Shown here: positions 53,973-62,175 of the stretch, in pieces
Position numbering within the stretch: position 1 is the first letter of the stretch
Layout: each line of letters begins with the position of its first letter
Origin: Maccoyibacter sp900556645
GTDB taxonomy: Bacteria; Bacillota; Clostridia; Lachnospirales; Lachnospiraceae
Assembly (NCBI GenBank): GCA_958349535.1
Contig: CATWDJ010000005.1
Span: 61,281 to 125,280 of the forward strand
Direction of reading: 5' to 3'
Length of the DNA stretch: 64,000 bases
Notes under the pieces: model-generated
What the model was told of the DNA's origin: nothing
The model's database searches: none
The model's input: the letters and a program-made list of their open reading frames with translations, nothing else
Translations under genes and position numbers: made by a program

Positions 53973-54638
53973 TTAGTAATTCTCTTTTCTTACTTCAAAA
54001 TAGCTCTTGGAATATCCGCAAACCGGACATACAGTCGGGGCTTTCTTGCCCATTACCAGATGACCGCATACACGGCACTCCCACATAGCTTCTTCGCCTT
54101 TTTCAAATACCTGCTGCATCTCAACATTTTTCAGTAATGCACGATATCTCTCCTCGTGAGCTTTCTCAATAGCTCCCACTTTACGGAAACGCTCTGCCAG
54201 CTCCGGGAATCCCTCTTCCTCTGCATCTTTTGCAAAACGGTCATACATATCGGTCCACTCGTAATTCTCACCTTCTGCTGCATGTAAAAGGTTCTCTGCG
54301 GTACTTCCGATTCCGCCTAATTCCTGGAACCATACTCTTGCATGCTCCTGCTCGTTTCTGGCTGTTTTTAAGAAAAGCTCTGCTAACTGCTCGTAACCTT
54401 CCTGGATAGCGATATTCGCAAAATAAGTATATTTATTTCTTGCCTGACTTTCTCCAGCGAATGCATCCTGCAAGTTTTTCTCTGTCTTAGTTCCTGCATA
54501 TGGATTTTCTCCGGATGCTTCCTCTACCTTCTCGAATTTATCTGCCGGCTGCTTACATAATGGACAGATAAAATCTGCCGGAAGGTCTCCCTCACACTCA
54601 TGAACATATCCACAAACATTACAACGATATTTACTCAT
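53973..54638 (-). CDS. rubrerythrin with rubredoxin-type sites at both ends
   Basis: 221 residues. N-terminal rubredoxin-like site (CNVCGYVHECEG...CPLC, residues 5-27), central ferritin-like diiron domain (about 50-175; EQEHARVWF and EERYR motifs) and a C-terminal rubredoxin site (CRVCGHLVMG...CPVCG). Rubrerythrin reduces hydrogen peroxide to water in anaerobes. Ordinary rubrerythrin has only the C-terminal rubredoxin; the extra N-terminal one could add electron input. Upstream lies hcp, another stress gene. RBS GGAGG. Confidence 0.9.
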   Translation of the reverse strand: MSKYRCNVCGYVHECEGDLPADFICPLCKQPADKFEKVEEASGENPYAGTKTEKNLQDAFAGESQARNKYTYFANIAIQEGYEQLAELFLKTARNEQEHARVWFQELGGIGSTAENLLHAAEGENYEWTDMYDRFAKDAEEEGFPELAERFRKVGAIEKAHEERYRALLKNVEMQQVFEKGEEAMWECRVCGHLVMGKKAPTVCPVCGYSKSYFEVRKENY

Positions 54639-54743
54639 TCTATTTCCTCCTATGTCATATTTTATGCTATGCGGATATTATATCACATCTTTTTTTAAAT
54701 TTCACTATTTTTTTAAAAATAATTCCTATTATTGTTTTATCTT

Positions 54744-54779
54744 TTAAAAAAAGAGAACCTTGTTGTGCAAAATTCTCTT
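54744..54779 (-). terminator. terminator of hcp
   Basis: AAGAGAA/TTCTCTT stem (54779-54751) followed by a run of seven T on the minus strand. Confidence 0.7.
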
Positions 54780-54803
54780 CTTATGGCACATGATTGCCAT
54801 CTA

Positions 54804-56369
54804 TTACATTTCTCCTAATATTTTTTTCAAATCCTCTTCCGGTGTACTGATTGGCGTAATGTTATATTTCTCAACCAATATATCTAACACGTTGGGAGAA
54901 ATAAATGCCGGAAGGGTTGGTCCCAATAAAATATTTTTAATACCAAGATGCAGCAATGTCAATAAAATGCAGACTGCCTTCTGCTCATACCATGAAAGAA
55001 CCAATGTAAGAGGCAATTCATTGACATCACATTCAAATGCATCTGCCAATGCTAATGCCACCTGAATGGCACTATACGCGTCATTGCATTGTCCCATGTC
55101 CAGAATCCGCGGAAGACCTTCGATTTTTCCCAAGTCCAAATCATTAAGACGGTATTTTCCACATGCCAGTGTCAATATGATGGTGTCCATGGGTGTCTTT
55201 TTTGCAAATTCCGTATAATAGCTTCTTCCCGGTGCCGCTCCGTCACATCCACCAACGAGAAAGATATGGCGAATTTTTCCGTGTTTGATTAAATCAATGA
55301 TTTTCCCTGCATTTTCCAAAACTGTTCCATGGGCAAATCCTGTAGTTACAACAGAACCCCCGTTGATTCCGGTCAAAGGTTTGTCCTCCCGGTACCCTCC
55401 ACATTCCAATGCTTTTTCAATTACCGGCGTAAAATCCTTATCCTCTCCAATGTGTACTAATTCCGGGTAGGATACAATGGAAGTGGTAAATACTCTGTCA
55501 CAATAGCTCTGACGTACCGGCATCAGACAGTTTGTGGTAAATAAAATCGGGGCCGGAATATTATGAAACTCTGCCTGCTGGCTCTGCCATGCCGTTCCGA
55601 AATTTCCTTTGAGATGAGGATATGCCTTCAACCTAGGATATCCATGTGCCGGCAGCATCTCACTGTGGGTATAAATATTAATACCTTTGTCCTTAGTCTG
55701 TTCCAAAAGCAGTTCCAAGTCATGCAAATCATGACCGCTTACCACAATAAATGGACCCTTTTCAATGGTAAGAGGAACTTCCGTGGGAACCGGAGTTCCA
55801 TAGCTTTCTGTATTGGCACGATCCAACATTGCCATACATTTATAGTTTACATCTCCGGTTTTCAGCACCAGTGCCAACAACTCATCTTTACTGTAATCTT
55901 CTCCGATTGCATATAAACCGTCGTAGAAAAAGGACTTAACCTCATCATCTTCGTATCCCAGTGCATAGGAATGATAGGCATATGCCGCCATACCTCTCAT
56001 TCCAAATAAAATCAAAGATTTCAGAGAACGGATATCCTCATGGTCATTCCATATTTCCTGCACATCATAATCCTGTGTCTTCGGTAAGATTTTTTCTTTC
56101 TCTGAATGAACCTCCTCTATCAACTTACAAATGGTATCATTATAGAAATTTACATTTGTAATGGTTGTAAATAATCCTTTCATTACCAATTCATCTGCTT
56201 TTTGAGTCGCTTCTGCTGATTTTACTGCCCGGGCAAGTCCAATCAAGGCTCCTGTCAGTTCATCCTGATAATTTGCCGTATCTGCTTTTTTTCCACACAC
56301 ACCCGCTCTTCCTTCACAACCTGTATTATGAGCGGTTTGCTGACATTGAAAACAAAACATATCTCCCAT
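54804..56369 (-). CDS. hcp: hydroxylamine reductase (hybrid cluster protein)
   Basis: 521 residues. The N-terminal cluster motif CFQCQQTAHNTGC...GVCGK binds a 4Fe-4S cluster; further residues of the hybrid 4Fe-2O-2S cluster are in VSGHDLHDLE, NCLMP, GGCDG and ACGKYR. Hcp reduces hydroxylamine or nitric oxide and is a nitrosative-stress enzyme. RBS AGGAGG precedes the ATG. No regulator gene is adjacent. Confidence 0.95.
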   Translation of the reverse strand: MGDMFCFQCQQTAHNTGCEGRAGVCGKKADTANYQDELTGALIGLARAVKSAEATQKADELVMKGLFTTITNVNFYNDTICKLIEEVHSEKEKILPKTQDYDVQEIWNDHEDIRSLKSLILFGMRGMAAYAYHSYALGYEDDEVKSFFYDGLYAIGEDYSKDELLALVLKTGDVNYKCMAMLDRANTESYGTPVPTEVPLTIEKGPFIVVSGHDLHDLELLLEQTKDKGINIYTHSEMLPAHGYPRLKAYPHLKGNFGTAWQSQQAEFHNIPAPILFTTNCLMPVRQSYCDRVFTTSIVSYPELVHIGEDKDFTPVIEKALECGGYREDKPLTGINGGSVVTTGFAHGTVLENAGKIIDLIKHGKIRHIFLVGGCDGAAPGRSYYTEFAKKTPMDTIILTLACGKYRLNDLDLGKIEGLPRILDMGQCNDAYSAIQVALALADAFECDVNELPLTLVLSWYEQKAVCILLTLLHLGIKNILLGPTLPAFISPNVLDILVEKYNITPISTPEEDLKKILGEM

Positions 56370-56487
56370 AAATTACCTCCTGATTCACCAAAGTCGAAAA
56401 ATCTGCTCCCTTCGGCATTTTCCGGCTTTATGGCTTCTTTCAAGGTAATTATTCCCTATAAAATGGAAAAAATGCATGGTTTCCCTA

Positions 56488-57123
56488 TCATGTTATGTTT
56501 TTGGCACAAATATCCTCCATACAGCATTTTTCACAGTGGGGTGTGGTTCTTGCGGTACACACATCTCTACCGTGGTATACCAGCCTATGGCAAAAATCAC
56601 TTCCCTCTTCCGGTGGAATTAATTTCCACAATGCCATCTCCACTTTCTTCGGCTCCTTCACTCCATCCACCAGACCCATACGATTGACCAGACGGATACA
56701 ATGGGTATCGGTCACAATTGCCGGCTTTCCAAAGACATCTCCCATAATCAGATTGGCACTTTTCCTGCCTACTCCCGGCAGCTTTAACAATGCATCAAAA
56801 TCGTCCGGCACCTTGCCGCTGTATTGGTCTCTTAGGATTTTCATACAGGCACTGATATCTCTGGCTTTGCTGTGTCCCAATCCGCAAGGCTTCACAATTT
56901 TTTCAATCTCTTCCACCTCTGCTTCTGCCAAAGCCTCCACAGTAGGATATTTTGCATACAGTTCTTGTACCACCACATTGACTCTGGCATCCGTACACTG
57001 TGCTGCCAGCCGCACACTGACCAGTAGCTTCCATGCCTGATTATAATCTAAGGTACATCCTGCATCGGGATATTCTTTTTTTAACCGCTGAATAGCTTCC
57101 AACGCCAACGCTTCTTTTGTCAT
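56488..57123 (-). CDS. second endonuclease III-family glycosylase
   Basis: 211 residues. Catalytic Lys in GVGRKSANLI, catalytic Asp in TDTHCIRLVNRMG, and the iron-sulfur loop C-x6-C-x2-C-x5-C near the C-terminus (CTARTTPHCEKCCMEDIC). It is clearly different from the Nth at 26885-27511 and may prefer other lesions. The ATG shows only a weak Shine-Dalgarno. It follows the asparaginase gene by 25 bases and may be co-transcribed. Confidence 0.9.
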   Translation of the reverse strand: MTKEALALEAIQRLKKEYPDAGCTLDYNQAWKLLVSVRLAAQCTDARVNVVVQELYAKYPTVEALAEAEVEEIEKIVKPCGLGHSKARDISACMKILRDQYSGKVPDDFDALLKLPGVGRKSANLIMGDVFGKPAIVTDTHCIRLVNRMGLVDGVKEPKKVEMALWKLIPPEEGSDFCHRLVYHGRDVCTARTTPHCEKCCMEDICAKNIT

Positions 57124-57148
57124 TGATACCCTCTCTTTTCCTCTGAAA

Positions 57149-58147
57149 TCATTTAAAATCGTTTACAATACTATCGTAATTTATCGGTTTATAGAACTGT
57201 TTTCTTACATCTCCCATCTGGGGATTTCCCAATATCCACATGATTTTTGTCAATACCGCTTCTAGGGTCATGTCATAGGATTCCAACAGATTACATTCTT
57301 TTTTTATCTCGTTTCCCACCTGATAGATGGTCATATCGCTTCCCTCATGCACCACCTGCGTCGCCATGACCACTGCCTTTTTTGGGTATTTTTTGCACAG
57401 GCGGTAAAAAGCCTCTGCCAGAGAATGGGGAATCCCTCCCACACCGAAGCTTTCCACGATGATTCCCTGATACTGTTCAAATATGGGCTGTAAGATTCCT
57501 TCACTCATTCCCGGCGTCAGCTTTAACAAAAATATCCGGTGTTCCAGATTTTCATAGAAGTTCACTTCTTCCCGGAATTTTTCCATAGGGATATATCGCA
57601 TAATTTTCCCATTTTGTATCATGGCAAGACAAGGAAAATCTATACTGGAAAAAGCATTGTAGCTTTTGGAACGAATCTTTTTGGCTCTGGTTCCGGCAAT
57701 CACTTTCCCATCAAATACAATCTGCACTCCCTGAGACTGACTGTCTGCCGCATATAAGAAACTGTCCCACAGATTGGTCTTGGCATCTGTGATATCCATA
57801 TTGATTGGCCGCTGTGCTCCGGTAATGACGATTGGCTTATCCGAGTTCTGTATCATATAGGATAACGCCGCTGCGGTATATGCCATGGTATCCGTGCCGT
57901 GAGCAATGACAAACCCGTCGTAGTTTTTGTATTCCTGACGGATGGTCTTTACCAGAATGCTCCAATGCTTCGGTTCCATATTGGTACTGTCTATATTAAA
58001 GGGCTGAACCGTTTCCACCTGACAAATCTCTTTTATCTGAGGTATGTAGGAAAGCAATTCCTCCGGTGTGATTTGAGGTGTCAGACCGTTTTCGGTTTTC
58101 TTGGATGCAATGGTGCCTCCGGTTGCAATCAGTAATATTTTTTTCAT
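57149..58147 (-). CDS. ansA: type I L-asparaginase
   Basis: 332 residues. The first catalytic Thr is in LIATGGTIAS and the second in HGTDTMAYTA; VITGAQRP and FGVGGIPHS are also typical. No signal peptide, so cytoplasmic type I. It deaminates asparagine to aspartate, opposite to AsnB at 3592. Preceded by the HTH-desulfoferrodoxin gene. Confidence 0.93.
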   Translation of the reverse strand: MKKILLIATGGTIASKKTENGLTPQITPEELLSYIPQIKEICQVETVQPFNIDSTNMEPKHWSILVKTIRQEYKNYDGFVIAHGTDTMAYTAAALSYMIQNSDKPIVITGAQRPINMDITDAKTNLWDSFLYAADSQSQGVQIVFDGKVIAGTRAKKIRSKSYNAFSSIDFPCLAMIQNGKIMRYIPMEKFREEVNFYENLEHRIFLLKLTPGMSEGILQPIFEQYQGIIVESFGVGGIPHSLAEAFYRLCKKYPKKAVVMATQVVHEGSDMTIYQVGNEIKKECNLLESYDMTLEAVLTKIMWILGNPQMGDVRKQFYKPINYDSIVNDFK

Positions 58148-58163
58148 TTTCTTTTCCTGCTTA

Positions 58164-58754
58164 TCATGATAATGTTTTTATGGTATACAATCCATGTCTG
58201 TTACAATAACAATAAAATCTTCCGGAGCCTCTGATTTTAAATCTTGCTTCTGCATTTCCCTCAGGATACAGTTTTACCATGTCAAAGACTCCGTCTGAAG
58301 CATATGCCAAAAATGAGATATAATGTTCCTTTGTCATTTCATGGTTCACGGTCACAAAATACTCATCTTCTATTTTTTCCACCTGAATGATATGCTTTTC
58401 ATCCTGCTCCTCCGCTTCCAGCAATGGCAATACGATGCCGCAACAGCTCACAACTGCTTCGCCGATGCTGTGAATCACATTTCCGCATACCGGGCAGACA
58501 TACAAAGCTGATTTCAGAATATTGGCAGAACGGTTGTTATTTGTGATATCATTCCCTGACAACAGTTCTATGGTGGATATATTAAGTGCCTTTGCGATTG
58601 GCTCAAGCAAGGTTATGTCAGGATACCCCCGACCATTCTCCCACTTTGAAACTGTCTTATCACTGACGTTCAGCATTTCTGCCAGTTCTACCTGCGTAAG
58701 TTTTTGCTTTTCTCTGAGCCTTTTTATCACGGCTCCTGTCACATATTGATTCAT
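58164..58754 (-). CDS. XRE helix-turn-helix fused to a complete desulfoferrodoxin domain
   Basis: 196 residues, start at 58754 with AGGAGG. Residues 8-62 form an XRE helix-turn-helix (LTQVELAEMLNVSDKTVSKW). Residues 83-196 align with desulfoferrodoxin: desulforedoxin-type cysteines C87-x2-C90 and C104-C105, and the superoxide reductase iron site with E119-K120-H121, H138, H144, C184 and H187 (CNRHGLY). All ligands and the catalytic Glu-Lys pair are present. It could be a redox or superoxide sensor controlling nearby genes, or a working superoxide reductase tethered to DNA. Next to asparaginase and the MerR remnant. Confidence 0.85.
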   Translation of the reverse strand: MNQYVTGAVIKRLREKQKLTQVELAEMLNVSDKTVSKWENGRGYPDITLLEPIAKALNISTIELLSGNDITNNNRSANILKSALYVCPVCGNVIHSIGEAVVSCCGIVLPLLEAEEQDEKHIIQVEKIEDEYFVTVNHEMTKEHYISFLAYASDGVFDMVKLYPEGNAEARFKIRGSGRFYCYCNRHGLYTIKTLS

Positions 58755-58829
58755 TTGATAACCTCCTTTTGGGAAAATGTTATCATTGGTGTTACCTGCA
58801 TACAACCTACGCAGGGTAGAGGGTTTAAC

Positions 58830-59174
58830 TTATTTCTTTTTTACAGGTAGACAAACCTCTGTAACAAATTCATCCGGATTCTGCGTCTCGTGGGGACTCA
58901 CATGATAAATGTTCGTCATCGGTCCGTCTGTTTCATATCCGTTTGCTTCTGCCCATGCATATACTGCCGAATACACCTCTCCTTTTCCCAGCCTTTCTAT
59001 GGCTGTATCCAGAAGTCTCATGCGACATGCCACAGGCAGTTGCTCCTCACTGTAATAACGATAACCCGTAAATGGATTGATCTCCACAGGTTTCAATAAG
59101 TCTATCTCATCATAATGACGCAGCATACGAATGCTGACTCTGGTAAGTTTTGAAAAATCTCCGATTTTTAACAT
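58830..59174 (-). pseudogene. MerR/GyrI-like regulator with its middle deleted
   Basis: 114 residues instead of about 270. The start is a normal MerR DNA-binding domain (MLKIGDFSKLTRVSIRMLRHYDE, TGYRYYSEEQLPVA), and the end is the last part of a GyrI-like ligand domain (AVYAWAEANGYETDGP, NIYHVSPHETQNP, FVTEVCLPVKKK). Between them only CRMRLLDTAIERLGKGE remains of the dimerisation helix and most of the ligand domain. The frame stays open and the RBS (AGGAGG) is intact, so a short protein could be made; it might still bind DNA but not ligand. Confidence 0.75.
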
Positions 59175-59251
59175 TCGGACGTCCTCCTATCAGTTGTTTT
59201 TGAGCTCAAATATAGGATAAGACCTGCCACTATGTGAGAGTCAATAGTTTT

Positions 59252-59767
59252 TTATTGAACCCTTTTATAATATTTCCAAAAGTTGATGGTTTCTTTTAAA
59301 TCTTCTTCATCCGTAAATAGATTCAGCTCTTTTGCTACTTCAATGGCAAAATCCACATACGCATTTGCCCGTGCTGTTATCACATGATGATCGTTTTCGA
59401 TATCCGAATCTGTAGAGTGGGTGGATTCTATTCCGTTTAAGATTCCTGCCTCATCCAACAAATCCACTCCGGCACAAATGGCGGCAGTCAGAACTCCTCT
59501 TTTCTTTAATTCCTGCAAATATGCTCTTACTTTCCCGTTGTTGATATTGGAAATATTTCCTCCCGGTACGATAAAACTTCTTATCTCTTTTGTATCAACA
59601 TCATCTAATGCCATATCCACATTCACCGAATATCCTTCCATGGTTCTTACCGGTCCGCCGTCCAAAGAACAAAGAACCACATCACAATCCGTATAACTCA
59701 TAAAATAATTCAATATCACTATCTCATAAAAACAGCTTTTATCATATACAATAAATACATCCTTCAT
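59252..59767 (-). CDS. DJ-1/PfpI-family protein
   Basis: 171 residues. Nucleophile-elbow Cys in AAICAGVDLLDEAG near residue 97, followed by the flavodoxin-like glutamine-amidotransferase fold (FIVPGGN). Proteins of this family act in stress protection, deglycation or as sensors. RBS GGAGG. It stands between the MerR remnant and the small Cys-rich gene on the same strand. Confidence 0.88.
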   Translation of the reverse strand: MKDVFIVYDKSCFYEIVILNYFMSYTDCDVVLCSLDGGPVRTMEGYSVNVDMALDDVDTKEIRSFIVPGGNISNINNGKVRAYLQELKKRGVLTAAICAGVDLLDEAGILNGIESTHSTDSDIENDHHVITARANAYVDFAIEVAKELNLFTDEEDLKETINFWKYYKRVQ

Positions 59768-59788
59768 CCGATTTCCTCCAATCGTCTC

Positions 59789-59998
59789 TTAATGCAGATA
59801 TTTTGCATGATATTCCATATTGATTTCTTTAAGTTCTTTTTTTCCGTCAATGTAGTCTTGGTAAATTCCCCAAGGAGAACCTCCCCCCAGTCCGCAGGAA
59901 GAACAGTTCTCACATCCTCCGCCTCCGCAATCCAAAGACTCCCGGATAATTTCTTCCCGTTCTTCTTTAGTTGTATCCTTAATCAAAAGACTTTTCAT
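59789..59998 (-). CDS. 69-residue Cys-rich protein, conserved in Clostridia
   Basis: RBS GAAGGAGG and ATG are well placed. The N-terminal part KDTTKEEREEIIRESLDC is followed by a cysteine/glycine knot (CGGGGCENCSSCGLGGG, five Cys in the protein counting C24) and an amphipathic tail. The cysteines suggest a metal or iron-sulfur site. I recall similar short proteins in Lachnospiraceae, but no function is known to me. It precedes the DJ-1 gene by 21 bases, likely one operon. Confidence 0.7.
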   Translation of the reverse strand: MKSLLIKDTTKEEREEIIRESLDCGGGGCENCSSCGLGGGSPWGIYQDYIDGKKELKEINMEYHAKYLH

Positions 59999-60064
59999 GC
60001 AGATTACCTCCTTCTCTACGATACACGGCTTTCTGCGTGGTATCGTAACACAGATTTATTTGTT

Positions 60065-60502
60065 TTAGAAATTAATTCCCATATATATTTTCATTATGAA
60101 TACCATCAAAACAACCAATAGGACTACAACAAAAAAAATACCGACTTTTGATAAAAGTGTTCTTTTTTTCTTATTTTTCTGATTTCTATGTTGTATAGCA
60201 AGGGGGTCCGATTGATTCATAATACGCTTAATAAAAGTTTGAATCCATCGAATGTCATTTTGGGTGCATACTTTTTTAGCAAAAGCACCTTCCTCATGTG
60301 CCAGATTATTCCTAATATGTCGCATCTTTTTTAATTGGCTCAAATCGTCTTCCCAATTAGGGATATCACGATAATTACTGTATGGGACATCCTTCATATC
60401 ATCAATATAATTTGTAACACCATTATGAGAGCCATACATCTCTCCGCACAGCTTTTCCAATTTCTTGAATTCCTCAAAAAAAATATAGTTTAAATTATTC
60501 AT
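60065..60502 (-). CDS. HEPN-like protein with C-terminal membrane anchor (DUF6548-like)
   Basis: 145 residues. A helical N-terminal part (1-100) holds R64-N-N-L-A-H69, matching the R-x4-6-H ribonuclease motif of HEPN domains within HIRNNLAHEEG. A basic stretch (KNKKKR) and one transmembrane helix (about 120-138) follow, so the HEPN-like part is cytoplasmic and anchored. No nucleotidyltransferase antitoxin partner is next to it. Family assignment is from memory and tentative. Confidence 0.6.
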   Translation of the reverse strand: MNNLNYIFFEEFKKLEKLCGEMYGSHNGVTNYIDDMKDVPYSNYRDIPNWEDDLSQLKKMRHIRNNLAHEEGAFAKKVCTQNDIRWIQTFIKRIMNQSDPLAIQHRNQKNKKKRTLLSKVGIFFVVVLLVVLMVFIMKIYMGINF

Positions 60503-60654
60503 TTCCTTACTTCCTACTTATTCGGTTTCTCTCAGAAGCAGCCAGTCTCCACGTACCCCACACTCTTCACGAAAACCTCTTTTGTATGTTAACAAACCAT
60601 ATTGTAACAATAGCTACACTAATTAAAATAGCATTTCACAGGAAGCTCAGGGGC

Positions 60655-61071
60655 CTAATGCCCCTTATGCTTCGCCTTCTTTTTTTGCTGCTTTAGTTCA
60701 AACATTCGTGCCGCTTCAGCCAATTTTTGTTCTCGGCTTTTTACCTTACGTTCCTGTTTGTTCTGCTCCTGTTGTAACTTAAGTGCCTGCTGCGATTTTG
60801 TACCAATTCCATGCTCCTGCAATTCTCTTTTTACATTTCGCTGCATCCTTTTCGGATTTTGCTTTACTTCTTTTACAACAGTTGCCACAGCCGGACTGAA
60901 TTGTAAACTGTAATAGTGCTTTAATACGAACTCATACACCTCGTAATCCTTCGGCTCAGCACCAAAGGTAACTTTAGCTACAGATAGTTTTCCATCTTCG
61001 ATTCTCTCGAAAACCCCTACCCAGAACGGTTCCTCAAAAAACACCGTCAGTTTTCCACTTACTTTGCCCAT
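60655..61071 (-). CDS. yjdF: YjdF-family protein
   Basis: 138 residues. LTVFFEEPFWVGVFER and KVTFGAEPKDYEVYEFVL are typical of YjdF; the C-terminal half is a very basic helix (KQEQNKQERKVKSREQKLAE). The molecular function is unknown, but expression is often under the yjdF riboswitch, which senses aromatic heterocycles. Here a structured leader lies upstream. RBS AAGGAGG. A hairpin AGGGGC/GCCCCT spans the stop codon. Confidence 0.9.
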   Translation of the reverse strand: MGKVSGKLTVFFEEPFWVGVFERIEDGKLSVAKVTFGAEPKDYEVYEFVLKHYYSLQFSPAVATVVKEVKQNPKRMQRNVKRELQEHGIGTKSQQALKLQQEQNKQERKVKSREQKLAEAARMFELKQQKKKAKHKGH

Positions 61072-61089
61072 GACAATCCCTCCTTAAAG

Positions 61090-61225
61090 ATTTCAATAAA
61101 CAAAGAATGGACAACCCGGAGGGGCAGGTTACTTACCCTGACAAGCAGGACGGCCGGGCTACCTACCGGCTCTGGCACATCTACGATGCACGTTGCGTTT
61201 TTATCTTTGCTGTTGTGGAGCTATA
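61090..61225 (-). ncRNA. candidate yjdF riboswitch
   Basis: A GC-rich leader directly before yjdF in otherwise AT-rich surroundings. Minus strand pairings include ACGTGCATCGTAGATGTGCC, AGCCGG/CCGGCC near 61170-61150 and CAGGGTAA/TTACCTG-type helices near 61125-61140. Position and composition fit the yjdF RNA motif; a covariance-model match would confirm. Confidence 0.6.
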
Positions 61226-61333
61226 ATTTGCTCTTTACTATATTTTTCAAATAGTATTATAACATATTTTTCCCTTTTACATTAGGAGTATAGCTTGCTC
61301 CCCACATATATTCAACATCTTCATGTCAATAAA

Positions 61334-61987
61334 TTACTTTCCCCTGTATATATAATTATCTAAATTAATCATTGCATTAATTTCCTGCGGCAAAGTAATA
61401 TTATTGAGATTCAATCCCTTTGCAACATGCTTTACAGTGGAGTATATATCCGCATCAACACTCTTTTCCAAAATTGCAAGAACCTGTGACGGTGCATCTG
61501 TTAACCGCTTTATATCTTCAAGTAAAGCAGATGAAGGAACATATACATTATCTTCCCTGCTCAAACCGAGACAAAAATTTACACCTCCCATTACTTTATC
61601 AACAAAAAGATATGGTCGAACATTATTATAATCACCGGTAATTTTTGTTATCTTTGTTATATCCATCAGCACAGGCAACGCCGCCAGTTTCAACTGACTA
61701 GTCCCATCTTGCTTAAACCGGAATTCTTCCAAACCCAATTTATTCTCTATACATTTTCTATAAAAGTTCATTGACTGATTACGCAACACCTTCCCTTTTT
61801 CATCAATTAATTCCAGACCCGTCAGATGCTGATAATTTCTTTCATGGAATACTACTTCTATGTAACGAATTGCATTATCTTGCCGTTCACGATAAATAAT
61901 AATCAATTTTTTATTCAAGAGCTTTTGATGATATTGCTTTGCACAATTCAGTACCCTTCTTCTTGCATCTTCTTTGGTAAATTTCAT
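61334..61987 (-). CDS. PBECR4-like nuclease-domain protein
   Basis: 217 residues. FHERNYQHLTGLEL near residue 55 and LGLEEFRFKQDGTSQLKLAALP resemble the PBECR4 fold (phage Barnase-EndoU-colicin-RelE-like nuclease), usually found in mobile elements. The putative ribonuclease centre around HERNYQHLTG has a His-x5-His-Leu pattern. No antitoxin gene is adjacent. GGAGG lies about 15 bases before the ATG, farther than usual. The assignment is by motif memory only. Confidence 0.55.
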   Translation of the reverse strand: MKFTKEDARRRVLNCAKQYHQKLLNKKLIIIYRERQDNAIRYIEVVFHERNYQHLTGLELIDEKGKVLRNQSMNFYRKCIENKLGLEEFRFKQDGTSQLKLAALPVLMDITKITKITGDYNNVRPYLFVDKVMGGVNFCLGLSREDNVYVPSSALLEDIKRLTDAPSQVLAILEKSVDADIYSTVKHVAKGLNLNNITLPQEINAMINLDNYIYRGK

Positions 61988-62066
61988 AACTTTGCTTGTA
62001 ATCCTCCATAAATTTAAAGAGAGAGCAATAACACCACTGTGCTATATACTCTCTCTCTGTGGCTAA

Positions 62067-62167
62067 TTTTAGTGTTGTCTGCCAACGACCAACTGCGTGT
62101 TGGTAAATATATCGGATTTTAGTGTTGTCCGCCAACGGTCAATCACATGATTGACAAGCATATCAGA
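62067..62167. repeat. two tandem 50/51-base units with covarying hairpins
   Basis: Unit 1 (62067-62116) and unit 2 (62117-62167) share TTTTAGTGTTGTyyGCCAACG, then a hairpin, then a shared 12-base tail. Hairpin stems differ but remain perfect: ACCAAC/GTTGGT and GTCAAT/ATTGAC, with three compensatory pairs. A partial third unit (from 62168, TTTAAGTGTTAGCC) carries a longer unrelated stem ACTAG/CTAGT near 62183-62209. The stretch 61988-62465 contains no convincing gene besides these repeats. Confidence 0.75.
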
Positions 62168-62175
62168 TTTAAGTG

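Noticed and set aside
62067..62167. CRISPR array
   Set aside because: Only two units with no unique spacers of constant size; the variable part is a perfect hairpin, unlike CRISPR spacers. No cas genes.
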